Below, piece by piece: positions 48,151-59,976 of a stretch of DNA of 64,000 nt. A program made the position numbers and the translations under genes. A model generated the notes under the pieces. That model saw only the letters and a program-made list of their open reading frames with translations. It ran no database searches and was not told the DNA's origin. The stretch spans positions 8,892,501 to 8,956,500 of the forward strand of contig CM032131.1 of NCBI GenBank assembly GCA_018894105.1, given 5' to 3'. Every line of letters starts with the position of its first letter. The first letter of the stretch is position 1. This stretch comes from Jacaranda mimosifolia. Lineage: Eukaryota; Streptophyta; Magnoliopsida; Lamiales; Bignoniaceae.

Positions 48151-49934
48151 TAAATTTAAGTTGCGGGGCTAATTGCTATATACTAAAAGTTTCCCAGCAC
48201 AACAGCGTCTGAATGGTACTGCTCTTCCAACTTCCAACTTCCAACTACTGCTCTTATCCAAAACTTTCTTCTTTTGGATTGCGCGAAATTGAACGGATCC
48301 CATCCCAGTAAGCAAATCTTTCCTTAAACTCTGCTATCTTAACATTTTCTAACTTCTGTAAATCCCATTTTCCTAAGTTTGTTTTCCCATTTTATGGTCA
48401 GCTTCATTTTCATTTTTTTTCCTTGATATAATCTGTTGCATTAGTATATGGTTACTGATTATTGTGTTAAAGTAATGTCTTTGGCTGCTATATTGCTGCT
48501 GCTGCCTGTAGTTTCTTCAGGTTTTGTTTGGTTCAATCCACGAAGAAATCTGTATGTTTGTTTCAATTGTTAGTTGTAAGTTCAAGAATCTCAGGAGGTC
48601 TGATGTTGAGTGAACATTAAACCGTCTAATATATTGAAAACTTTATAGTTAAGGATTTAAAATCCGTAATAACCAATTCTTGATTACTAATAATTTTTGA
48701 GCTATTGTTTTAATGATTATGATGGATCTGAATCGCATTATCATTTGATATTCTTAGCTCAAATCCTTTCAGTGTAATCCTTCAATTCCAACCTTATATA
48801 GTCTAACTTGTGAAGATTATCTTTGTTCCTTTGGCAAGAGCTCTTTTCTTCCTCCTTTCCTCATGTAAACATAAGCACACAAATATACTCTAACTATTTT
48901 TTGTACACTTTGCGTGCAAGAATTGAGTCTAGAGAAATTGTAGAATTATAAATCTTTACGAAGGGAAAAGGTAGTTTTCTTTGAAGAAAAGAAATGCAGT
49001 AGTTTTCCTAGTTCATGATGGACAAGGCAACCAAATAAAAAAAGAACAAAAGAAGGGAAAACAAAAGGAAAGAAATTGAAATTCGAAATATAAGAGGCTT
49101 CTCAGTAGTATATAGGATAACAATGTCCGGAGAAGATAAATGCACCCTACACTTGAGACTTTTAATGCGCTTTGATAAAATCAAACACTGGAGGCAATTA
49201 TGTTTTGAATGTGATTGATATAAAAAAAAAAAGAAGAAGAAGTTTACAGATTTGATAAAGCAAAAGTAGCCTAACAAACTTTATGAAACAAGAATAGCAT
49301 ATAGATGCATCTAGCAATGAGAAACAGGCTTTGAGGGTTAATTGATAACTTTGATTTTCCTCCACCGTATTCACTCTGACTTGTGCTGGATAAAGAAATA
49401 AGTGTCCTGATTGGCCTGAACATAGAAATACTAAACCAAAAAGAGAGCACTACGAGTTGCATTACATGTTGACCTCTTTTTGATTTATATAGAGAATTGT
49501 ATTATTCTTACTTAAGTGTGGAGAATAGTTGTGAGTATGAGTGTGCGAAAGGCAGTTTTTTTCCTACTAAAATCTATAATTTATTGACAACTTTTTGGGA
49601 TTCTGCTTCTCGAAGTCTCCCTCTGAGGCTGGAATTGGACTTTCAATTCTTTAGATTGTTATTAACCATCATGTGCATTGACTCATACATAAAAGTGCAT
49701 ATTTTTAATGAATATCAGTTTTCTTGAACAGATTACTTATTGAAAGCTTGGGATGATCTATTATTCATGGTCGCCGTCCGGACTAGAGCTTATTGAAAGC
49801 TTGTAGATATAATTCTCAGAATATGATATGAAGAATTCCTAAACAAACTGATGCCACACCTCGTGAAATAATAGTTTAGTGCATTCTAAGATTTTGTATT
49901 TTAGATATTCCGAAAATCTGCATGTATGTTGCAG
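48150..49934 (+). other. Probable 5' UTR/leader intron zone of the thioredoxin-like gene
   Basis: From about 48190 the sequence becomes CT-richer with a CTTCCAA triplication (48227-48250), like a plant leader. An acceptor TATGTTGCAG ends at 49934, just before the first coding exon, so an upstream leader exon and intron are likely. The donor is not identified. Open frames inside show no domain. Confidence 0.4.
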
Positions 49935-49965
49935 ATTCCACTTCCACTTTCTGCTCTACTTTATC

Positions 49966-51285
49966 ATGCAAAAGCAAGGGATTCTTCATCAAAAAGCCCT
50001 CTTCAATTTTGTGAGAAAAATCAATGGGCAAATAGATTTTGGGAATACCACAATATTTGGCAATTTGTTTCTGAATAGAAATATCAAAAACTCATGTCAC
50101 TTGAAGGCAACAATTCAATGCCGAACTGAAAGTGCCATAGCCATGAGGAAGGAAACTGCTGTACCAAAATTATCTATAGTCAAGAGTATGCTGGATGAAA
50201 ATGTCAAAGAATTATCTGAGGATGACGATGATGAGCTCTGTCCTGTTGACTGTGTGAGAGAGTTTAAGACCGATGAGGAATTCTCAAGGATTCTGGAAAT
50301 GGCCAAAGAAGCAAATGCATTAGTTGTTGTGGATTTTTATCGAACTTCTTGTGGAAGCTGCAAATATATAGAACAGGGCTTTGCAAAACTCTGCAAGGGA
50401 TCTGGTGATCAAGGAGCTCCGGTTGTTTTTCTAAAACACAATGTAAGTGTATCCGAAGTTTTATTTTTCGTTATAATTTATTTATTTTTAGATTTTTAAG
50501 TTTTAATCTGTTCAGAGATTTCATGTTGTGAATGTTGAATCTGTTAATCTTTACTTGTCTCTACCTTTGTTAATAGTTTCCTAGAACAAGATTGTTGCTT
50601 TTATTACATCGATGAAAGTATGAATCTTCTTATTTTGAATAACTACTGCAGGTACTTGATGAATATGATGAACAATCTGAGGTTGCTGAACGGCTCCGAA
50701 TTAGGGTAATACTGTTATTTGTTTTCATCTAATATTCTTTTCTGAGAATTTGTACGGAATTTTTTTTTTTTTTTTTTGGTCTTGAAATAGCTATTAGATT
50801 AGAACTCATAAAACAAGAAAGTAATGCGTTATTATCTAACTTGATTTTCATTGAGAAACAAAATGGAAATTGAGATCAATCTAACCTACGCTTTCTCTCA
50901 TTTTCTTTCTTAACAAAACTGAGACTAGAATCCAAATTTTTTTCCATTAGAATCCAAAGGCATACGCTGTTTAATATATATGTCCTCCAATCATTTGCTT
51001 TCCGATTCAACCTTGCCTTCTTCTTTGGAACCAAACATGGAATAAAGAAAGATAAAAAAGATGCCTAAAGTATCTTGTTTGAATTTTTAAACTTTGGCCA
51101 AAGTTTTTATCATTACTATATATACTCTGAAGTAAGCTGATATGATGCAGACTGTTCCACTTTTCCATTTTTACAAAAATGGAGTCCTTTTGGAAGCATT
51201 TCCGACCAGAGATAAAGAGCGAATACTTGAGGCCATTCTTAAGTACACAGCTTCTTCTTGTCAAGAAGTTGAGCCAATTGCGTGA
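49966..51285 (+). CDS. Thioredoxin-like protein, plastid type (thioredoxin-like 4 family)
   Basis: Three coding exons: 49966-50442, 50652-50705 and 51151-51285, all with GT-AG introns, giving 221 residues. The thioredoxin fold runs from about residue 90 to the end. VVVDFYRTSCGSCKYIEQGF carries the redox site CGSC (not WCGPC), and TVPLFHFYKNGVLLEAF has the cis-Pro before strand 4. The first ~60 residues are basic, rich in Asn, Phe and Ile, and look like a plastid transit peptide; an acidic stretch (ELSEDDDDELCP) follows. This arrangement fits the thioredoxin-like 4 family of plant chloroplasts; its exact substrates are not known to me. An ATG upstream in a spliced leader exon could extend the N-terminus, since the frame stays open to 49879. 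AATAAA lies near 51473. Confidence 0.85.
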
Positions 51286-52824
51286 TACTTATATTTTTTT
51301 CGCTTTCATACATTATTACAAGACTTTAGTGAAACTCCTGCATAGATGATTTGATCAGTTGCTGGATTTGCAACATGGTACTGTTGAATCATAAGAACAA
51401 AATTGAATGTGGATATATCAGATTTATGAGTTGTTGTGCTCTTGATTGAAATGTACTGTGGCATCATTTCAACAATAAAAGATCAGAGAAACATTAAGTA
51501 TGCTATCATCTGTCTTTTGTTTCAGTAGAACTGATTAAGTTCATTTCTGGGTCCTAAATTTACTAACCTGGAAAGTCAAGACATCCTGTTATATTTTGAA
51601 GATAATCGGAACGGAGTATACTTGAATTTCTTGCTAGTGTGATGTAAACTCCTTGCTTTTCTAGAATTATAGATAGGAAACAGTTTTATTATAATCTTCA
51701 GTACCTTGAGCAAATGCTGGAATTGCTAACTTTCCTTTGAAATGAATGTAAGATTTTGTAGTATTTTTTTGACACCTACTACTGATATGCCATCCCAGTA
51801 TTCTGCTAATTATGGTATAATTCGTCAAATTATTGCTATGCGAATTATGGAATTAAAAGAAATTCATGAATTTTAGTGTGTCTAGGAAATTGTCTTAAAA
51901 ATCAAAATGGGAACTAATTTAGATCCCATATTCTAATGAATACTTGATCTTCTAGTCTTAAAAATCTTTCTGGTACTAGTACACTACTAGAGAAGCATGA
52001 CATCCTATGAGATTAAGTTGCAATCTTGTTGTTGTGTGCAAGATTGCCAAATATAACAGAAGAATAGCATTACATTGCATGAGAGATTCCTTAATTTGGT
52101 GTTTCATCTTATATTTTATATTATGAAAGTGTTTTAAATGAATATATTAACAGCATTAAGAAATATACGTCTAATAGTGAATTATAAAATATCCAATTAA
52201 AATAAAAGGTTCGAATGGGAAAATATCCCACAAGTTCCTATTACAGCAGCCACATTTTAGCAGCGTAAAAGAAATGCTAGAACTCAGGGACCTGATCCTG
52301 AATAAAAGTCAACAAAGTTGTATATTCTGTCTTGAGTGTGCTCTGCAGCGGAGGGCACACACCATGGGCATTCTTTCACTCAACCAATCACATATTCACT
52401 ACCTGGTTCACTCTAAGCCTCTCATGGAAAACACACCTTTATAGAACAACACAAAATGGTCTTGACACATGGCCTCAAACCAATGGTATTCAAGATTTTC
52501 AATTTCCAGCACATGAATAATTATGCTCAATCAGATTTGCACCTTTTTCGATTCCTTTGCAATTCTCTCAACTACAGTCCTCCAATATTACAAATGGTAC
52601 AGTTCTTGCTAGCTGTAAATGATGGGGACTTAAATGGAATTTTCCTCTTGGTATAATTCAAAAAAGCCTATGAATTATGATGAGGGGGAAGGGGGGGCCA
52701 TCATTTATCCCCCCTTGGTGAGCTTGACAAGAGGATTAATAGGATTGAAAAACAAGAAATGGAAGGTAAATTTGGTTAAGCAATGTGAGATTTCACGCTA
52801 TCAGGTCCATCATCTTCTTGTTGG
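51286..52824. other. Convergent 3' intergenic region
   Basis: It holds the 3' UTR of the thioredoxin-like gene (to about 51490) and, at its right end, the likely 3' UTR of the CYP707A gene on the other strand. Between them there is no further gene. A near-palindromic G/C run lies at 52686-52718. Open frames at 52332-52891 are chance. Confidence 0.6.
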
Positions 52825-52941
52825 TCAATTCCTGCTTTTCCAAAATCTGGCTGGTAGGCCATGCAATGGAACTGGGAAGGGACCATACTGAATCCCAATT
52901 TCAGATCCCACCAATTCACACCTGCAACCACAATCATGAGC

Positions 52942-52979
<38 letters not shown>

Positions 52980-55503
52980 GGACCTGTCAAAAATATCATA
53001 TACCACTTGCTAACATATCTTTCATATCATAGGTTCGTATACCAATAATGATACTTGTTATATAACATTTATGCACATGGACCTTACACAGAACTAATTT
53101 AGATCATTTCTTCCGATTGATGTTTCATTTTCTACTCCACTTTGCAAATACGTATAAAGTGTATTAAGTATTTCCTTCAAAAAAATTAATTATGAAATAT
53201 ATACATTTAACATTTATTCATAAAGTAGAAATGACGAAACACGACATGTAGAACCAAAGTGGATGTCTTGTCTGAGGTTGAGCAAAAACATTCCGCCTAA
53301 TTAGTCATCTATTCAAAAAAATGTCCCATAAGTTCTTGAAACCACATGGGTCGATGTCAAATATTCAATGTGGTTTGGTTTATTTAAGAAAGAAATGTAC
53401 CTGAACTGAGAGGCTAAGTGGTGCACCAAAATAAGCATCTCTAGCTTGGCAAGTTCGTTGCCAGGACAGGCATGTACTCCACTTCCGAATGGGAGAAACG
53501 TGTTGGGTTTCATTGCACCCTACAGAGTATTAACATTGTTTATTGTCTTGATATATAAGCAGAAGGGCCTTATTAAGTAGTATTTATGTGTGATTAGCTG
53601 GGAAAATGATAAGACGTGCATATATATATATATATGTATGTATATATGTATCATCGTACCTCAAATCTTGCTGGATCAAATTTTTGAGGATCAGCAAAAA
53701 TTTGTGGATTGTGATGAATATTCCTGAACAAAGGCATAACTTTCCATCCTTTTGGAATAAGGTACCCTGAAGCAATACCACATTAATTCTTTTAGTTCCT
53801 AGATATATCTAATTTTTACCAAAACAGACAATGACAATGTCTGAACATTGCACCTTTGTACTCTACATCTGTCACTGCCTCTCTGAATGTGAAAGATATA
53901 ATGCTTGCCATTCTCAAGCTCTCCAAAATCACCTGAGAAGAATTTCACATTGGATTTGACTAACTGTTAATATCTGAAAGGCATTATTGGCTGTTATTAC
54001 TATTATCTTTGCTTGCATGCAAGTTCCACATTTTTTATCCACTTAGTTTTGCCGTCATAACCAACTAATACCTTGCAAGTAAAGGGCATTTTTCTTGTCT
54101 GATACCATGTTAAATGCCTCTTCTCATCGTCATTTGATTTGTAGATCGCCTTTTGTTCAGCCTGCATGCCACATTTCAAAGATTCAACACGGTAATTACA
54201 ATCTTGCTTGACTTATACTTGATCAAGTGTCCAGGATAGAATAATCCCAGGAGTACATAAAAAAATCCTCTTTTAGATCACCTTGACAGCCTCCAGAAGC
54301 TTCTGGTTGTCGTGGAGGTATTTGATAATCCAAGTCATGGCACTTGCTGTGGTGTCCTGTGCAGCAAAAAGTACCCCAATTACGTTATCAGCAATTTGAT
54401 CCTCACTTAGGATTTCGCCCTTGTCGTCTTTGGAATTCAGCAGACAGCTTAAAAGGTCCTTCTCAAGCAGTTTCTTTTCCTTCCTTTCTCTAGTAATGGT
54501 GTTAAGTATTTCAGACAGCCTCTTCCTTGCCTTCAGTAAGTAATACATGTTAGTACTATAAAATGATCTAGAGTTTCCACGTTCATGGCTAGAACTGGTA
54601 ATAATTTATAGTGGGTAGAAGTTTTTTCTTTTGACCTTCATTGCCTTTCTGTATCGGCTGCCTGGAAAATTTGTTGGGAATGAATTGTACCCTCTATCAA
54701 CTATAGTATAGTTTTTCTTTAATTCTTCCTTGTAATGCAGCTCCAGATGGCCAAAAATAGCAAGGATACCGACTTCAAAAGAGAGCTGTAGAAAGAATTT
54801 TACATCAGAAATACACCAAAAATAGGGGAGGAGATAAACATGCATATGAAGGAAGTTAACTAACCAACCTTTTTCATCTCGCTATATGTGTTAACAAGTC
54901 GGCCAGGATCAGCCCACGAATTCAATGCAGAAATTATTAGTGCTTCAATGCCTGGCACCAGCCTGCGAAGGGCTTCTGGAGAAAACGAGCCCTGGACTAG
55001 TTTCCTCAGGCGCATATGGTACTCGCCCTGGTGGAAAAACAGGGCTGACGGGCCGATCAAATTTTCCTTGCTCTTAGGATAAGTGGGCTTAAACAAGTGT
55101 GCCTGAGTTACTAGGACGAACCGGGCTGCCTCCGGGCTTGCCAGCATGACACAAGGACAACCTAGTATGTGAGTCTTGAAGATTTCTCCGTGCCTGGAAA
55201 GCAAAATTAAGGAATCCCATTGGGGTTATTTATATGTAAAAGAACAGAAGAAAGCCACCCAAAAAAACAGGAGATGATCAAGAAAAACAACCTTCTTTGT
55301 CTGATGGACAGAAAGACATTTGGGTCTTGAGAGTAGAGTTGGAGAGTTTGTCCAATGTAAGGCCACCCCATTGAACCTGGAGGGAGTTTAGTTTTCTTTT
55401 GATAGTGCTTTCTTTTATTAGTATGTTTTAACGAAATGGCATAGGAGAGTACTGCAGTGAGGAGAAAGATAAAAACAGGAATCAAGAATGCAGCCTTGTC
55501 CAT
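52825..55503 (-). CDS. CYP707A: Abscisic acid 8'-hydroxylase (cytochrome P450 CYP707A)
   Basis: Nine exons, reading right to left: 55503-55292, 55193-54869, 54785-54636, 54530-54282, 54161-54072, 53932-53854, 53766-53660, 53519-53401, 52921-52825. Every junction is GT-AG, and the exon lengths sum to 1428 nt (475 residues plus stop), in the usual CYP707A range. Features: N-terminal membrane anchor (AAFLIPVFIFLLTAVLSYAI), LPPGSMGWPYIG hinge, I-helix oxygen-binding AAQDTTAS, K-helix ESLR, FDPARFE, heme loop PFGSGVHACPGNELAKLE with the axial Cys, and the tail IQYGPFPVPLHGLPARFW. Plant CYP707A enzymes sit in the ER membrane and hydroxylate ABA at C8', the main step of ABA breakdown. Subfamily member (A1-A4) is not decided here. 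The gene looks intact. Confidence 0.95.
52944..52977. repeat. (AC)n microsatellite in CYP707A intron 8
   Basis: About 17 AC units, 20-odd bases upstream (in gene direction) of the last exon's acceptor, so close to the splice site. Confidence 0.95.
53619..53650. repeat. (TA)n/(TATG)n microsatellite in CYP707A intron 7
   Basis: TA run followed by GTATG-type units inside the intron between exons 7 and 8, starting about 10 bases after the donor. Confidence 0.9.
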
Positions 55504-55600
55504 GTCTTTCTCTCTCTCGCGTGATTCGATCGAATAATTTGTTGGTGTGATAGAATGCTGGGGAGGAATTTAATTCATTGAGAACATTCAAGAGGTTGAT

Positions 55601-55612
55601 GGCCTATAAATA
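55601..55612 (-). promoter_or_regulatory. Candidate TATA box of CYP707A
   Basis: CCTATTTATAGG on the minus strand, about 100 bp upstream of the start codon. Nearly palindromic, so strand cannot be told from it alone; position favours CYP707A. Confidence 0.45.
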
Positions 55613-55629
55613 GGTGGGAAGGATGGATG

Positions 55630-55751
55630 CAGACAAAGAGGGGACAAAAAAGGTAATTAACGCATTCGTATTTCAAATTTGTCATATTTTCAGACAAAGA
55701 GGGAACAAAAAGGTAATTAACGCAATCATATTTCAAATTTGTCGTATTTTC
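55630..55751. repeat. 61-bp tandem duplication upstream of CYP707A
   Basis: Units 55630-55690 and 55691-55751 both run CAGACAAAGAGG...GTAATTAACGCA...TCATATTTT and differ at only a few bases. The duplicate starts about 125 bp upstream of the start codon, so it probably lies in the core or proximal promoter. Confidence 0.9.
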
Positions 55752-55759
55752 AAAAATTT

Positions 55760-56118
55760 TATAGTGTTCTCTTAATTATGTATTCAAGTAAATTGTTAAT
55801 TACTAAATAAAATTATAAAGTGAAATAGTTACTATGTATCTAAATAAATAATATATCGAGTGGTTAATTGATTTAGTAATATAAACCTCACACTTATATG
55901 TATGAGGTCGAGAGGTGCAACATAATGAATTCTTAGTGTGCGTCTGTATGTAAATAAAATAATATAAATAAGTGATGACATGAGTCAACATATTGATTTG
56001 AGTTTGAAAAGATTCTTTCTCTAATTGTAGGCTCGTATAATATTGAGTGCATAGTATTAATATATAGTTGAAGTGAACTTAAAGCCCTTGAAAGTCCAAA
56101 AAATAATTATCACTTGAG

Positions 56119-56155
<37 letters not shown>

Positions 56156-57099
56156 AAAAGGTACCACTTGACAATAAAGTCATAGCTAGGATGGCTTAAT
56201 TTGGGTCAGCCCAACTAGTATCATCCGCTAGGTTCATCCATTAGATAAAATAATTGGAATTGTCCAAACTTATATGATTCAATGGATAAAATGATCTTGG
56301 CCATGGCTTGTTTAAATCAGGTCAACGCTACTAAGTAAATGTGAATTTTTAAAATATATCTGTATATTTTATCAAACAAATTAATTTAAGATGGACTTAA
56401 ATGTGTGTCATAAGATTTGGACCGTCAAATGACCTGATTTTGAAATTTTAATTGCTTAAAATATTAGTAGTTTAAAATTTATTATTAACTTTATAAACTA
56501 TAAAATAATAAACAATACTGTTTAACAAACAAACGAATTATTCTTAATTTTATATTTTTAAAAAATATATACATGCATAGAGTGTGTGTAAATGATTAAT
56601 AGTATATATCAAAAATAATGTCCAAACAATAGTTTATAAACGAAAAATTGTTTGCGGCACGCAATTAAATCAATTTGGAAATCAAGGAGCCAGTAGCTTT
56701 ACAATATCATACAAGTAGTTCACATTTTTAAGCAATTAAGTATCAAACAAGTATAATTACATTTATTATTTGATCACTATAAAGAAATAATATTAATAAA
56801 TAATTATATGATAATGCTAAAAATATCATTAATAATATATATTAAATAAAAATAATTTTTTTCGTTACAATAATTATAGTTACTATTTTAATAGTCACAA
56901 AAATGTGTGTGTATATATATTATAATTATTAATAAATCAAATATTCACAACTTATAAGAATATAAATACCATCACAAATTATTGCCGCCATTTTATATTA
57001 TTATTAATTGCTAATAGTGATAAATTAAGACAAAGTTTTCTTTACTAAATTTAATAGTGATAGTTTATATATAATTTTTGGACTATTAAATTTATGAAA

Positions 57100-57144
<45 letters not shown>

Positions 57145-57650
57145 TTGCAGTGAATTTATTGAATATTTTAACTAGAAATTTCCTTTATTTGTTGCACAAT
57201 AAACATATTACCCGCTTCCCATGGAAGTTCACCAATGACATATTACTATGTGTCAATTGTTGTCCGATTTTACACGAGCAGCCAATTAACTAAATCACAT
57301 CTTGATTTACATTTATGCATCGCACAAAACCGGCACACTTTGACCATCTTCTCTTTTGTCACGTGGTCCACCTGGCTTTTTTTTTTTTTTTTTTTTTTAA
57401 GTTTGAGAGATTTAAAATTTTGAGGTTTTATATTCCAATCCTATTGTATGTAAATATTTTTGTAACAATTCTTTATCGGATAATTGGTTTAAAATTCTCA
57501 AACTCAACTTTTATTTTGTGTTCAGTCTTCACTTAAAAAAATTTAGTCTTAACTCCCCAATCCCTTTTTTTCATTTTGAAATCACTCCCCACTACCTATG
57601 TAATTATCAAAATGACCTCCACTTGAATATAAAATTGCCAAAAAAACCCG
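55760..57650. other. AT-rich intergenic stretch
   Basis: Upstream of CYP707A. Holds a (TA)n at 56123-56152, an (ATT)n at 57101-57144 and a poly-T at 57379-57399. I see no gene; open frames here have no domain. Confidence 0.7.
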
Positions 57651-58650
57651 CCCATCTATCTATCACTAAAATGGAGGAAATGGCATCCACCCTTTTTACA
57701 CATTTCCCCTCTTTTTCTTTTTTTTTTTTTTATCATGTCTTCAACATTTTCCTCTAATCTCTCTCTTCGGCTGAAGCTTCCTTTCACTGTGGACCGCCAT
57801 TTGAAGTATTCCCGTCTGGTGTTCGAGTTTTGAAAGTTGCCTTTTCGTCCATTTCTCTTGTTCCATGGGTTTTGTTTCATTTTGCTCGCATCCCTCAAAT
57901 TATAGAAGGTATTTTTCTATTGAAATATTGGGTCTGTAACTATTTTTGTGATATGTTCATGAAATACAATTGAAAACTCTGTTTATATATGCATTTTAAA
58001 TGAAAACGTACTTGAGTTCATATTTTTTGTACGTAAAAGTAGTATTTTGTGTACTAAAATGAATAGTATTCAAAAATCCTATTTTTTTGTTGTTCAAACC
58101 TGATTTAATGTAACTTGTACTTAAATTTTCTGTTTTAATTGTTATAAAACTTGTTTTGAGTTAAACAATACCTTAATTTTGTAATGATTGAGTTGGTTTA
58201 CAATATGATTAATATTGGGTATGTTGGCAACTCAATTTTTAAGGCTTATATTCAAAATATGATTTGTTTTAAATGTTTAGAGCATGTTTAGTCGTTTCCT
58301 ATTGTGCACGAAGAAAAATATAGCATTAATTTACTCAGTACTCTAGAACAAAAGTACTCTATTTTAGTATTTTTGTTTACATTTTCAGTATAAAAACTTT
58401 AAATGTAAGCATATATCGAGATGTTTATAGTACTTATTTACATTATTTCTGTATTTGTAGCATTGGAATTAGAAATATACTCCCATTGCTCCCCTACATA
58501 CTTTTACGCAGCAACGAAAGAGTTAGAACCCAAAATTGAGTTCCAACACTAACGGGCCCTAAAGGAAACCCCATTCTATCTCTATTACAATATACTACAG
58601 TTGAATTATAGCTTCAATAAAGTTCAAGCAATCATAAGATGATTCAACGT
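57650..58650 (+). other. Possible 5' part of the MULE-like region
   Basis: A less AT-rich block at 57760-57900 could encode an N-terminal piece (LKLPFTVDRHLKYSRL) of the DUF1985-type gene that follows, but the intervening 58.0-58.6 kb is AT-rich with no clear exon. The left end of the element was not found. Confidence 0.3.
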
Positions 58651-59761
58651 ACGAACAACTTCATTTGTCTTCGGAGAAGACATTGAAATTCCTTTTAGGG
58701 GGCTAGAGTTTTCTTTAGTATTGGGGTTATCTCATGTGGGGCAACCTATGCACATCGGTCTAAAGGTGAAGTCAGACATAGTTGGTTGTTTGTTTTCTAA
58801 ATTTTTTTTGAATGTTAACCGTGTACAAATATTTAAAATGTTACAAGAATTTGTGGATAGAATAGCGATCAAGATGTTGAAGATTTTGCTAGGTTGTAAT
58901 ACTTTTTGTTGTTTCCAATGAACAACTATTGCACACCTTGTTTTGTCATCCCTCACATCATTGATCTATCTTTTGTTGGGTTGTATGCATGGGGAGGGTT
59001 GTATACAACTTTATAGTTCAAGAATTGCTAAATCATTTCGGAAGTGATATGGAGGAGTTGCAGAGGAACAAATACTTTGATGGTTGTACTATTGGTCTTT
59101 TGGTGAGTGTCTTTCAATCTTTAAATTATAAAATTGTTGTTATTTATTGTAACAACTATAAGTTATTTACAACTATAAGTTGCTATTCACCAAAAAAAAA
59201 AAAACTATAAGTTTTTGCTTTATGAACGATAGGGATAGCTGTATGAGCACATTCCTTCTTTGGGAAAATCAAAATTCTTGCATGCAAGCTTGCAGTTCTT
59301 TTAGTAGGCTAACAACAAGATGCCGAAGAATATGGCTGATGCAGAGAAATCTTTTAAGAAAATTAAAAGGAAAAAGGTAAAAATTTATTGTTTATGTTTA
59401 GAATGTTCCCTATGAGTTTGACATTTGAAAGAAATGTGTAAAATCCTATTGTAACAGATTTTGTCTATCTAACCCTTTTCCTGAGGAGGAAAAACTTGTC
59501 GTTTCAATGCAGGTAATTATTTAGATGCACATGATTACTACTTGAAGTTTACTTTGTTATTATACTAATAATTTTGTGCTCTTCGTACAGGTTCCTTCAA
59601 TGTCAAGTTATGATGTTTTAAGATTTGAAACTCAATTGAGACAGAAAAATGAAGAAGTGGAACCGTTGACGCATGGAATTGCAATTTTGGAAAGCAAAAG
59701 AAATGAAGGTGATGAGGAGAAGATGATTGAAGAGGAGAAGGAGAATGAAGATGAGAAAGAT

Positions 59762-59808
59762 GAAGAAGAAGAAGAAGAAGAAGAAGAAGAAGAAGAAGAA
59801 GAAGAAGA
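59762..59808 (+). repeat. (GAA)n within the ULP-like gene
   Basis: About 16 GAA units, read as poly-Glu in the surrounding frame. Confidence 0.9.
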
Positions 59809-59943
59809 GGACAGTGATGCTGCTGCTACTAGTGCTCAAGACAGTTACGAAAAACCACACCTGAAGGTTGTTGTTTATGAGTTTGAGACTCCAAGTGGTA
59901 GAAATGATGGTCATAATGGTCATGAAGGTGATAGTGTTGGTCT

Positions 59944-59976
59944 GTTGATGTTGATGTTGATGTTGATGTTGATGTT
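59944..59976 (+). repeat. (TTGATG)n hexanucleotide repeat
   Basis: About five units of TTGATG, read as alternating Leu and Met in the same frame as the poly-Glu run. Confidence 0.9.

Noticed and set aside
52776..53006. Minus-strand frame with poly-Cys/Val from the AC repeat, overlapping the last CYP707A exon
   Set aside because: It is an alternative frame; the spliced frame from exon 8 gives the conserved CYP707A tail IQYGPFPVPLHGLP.
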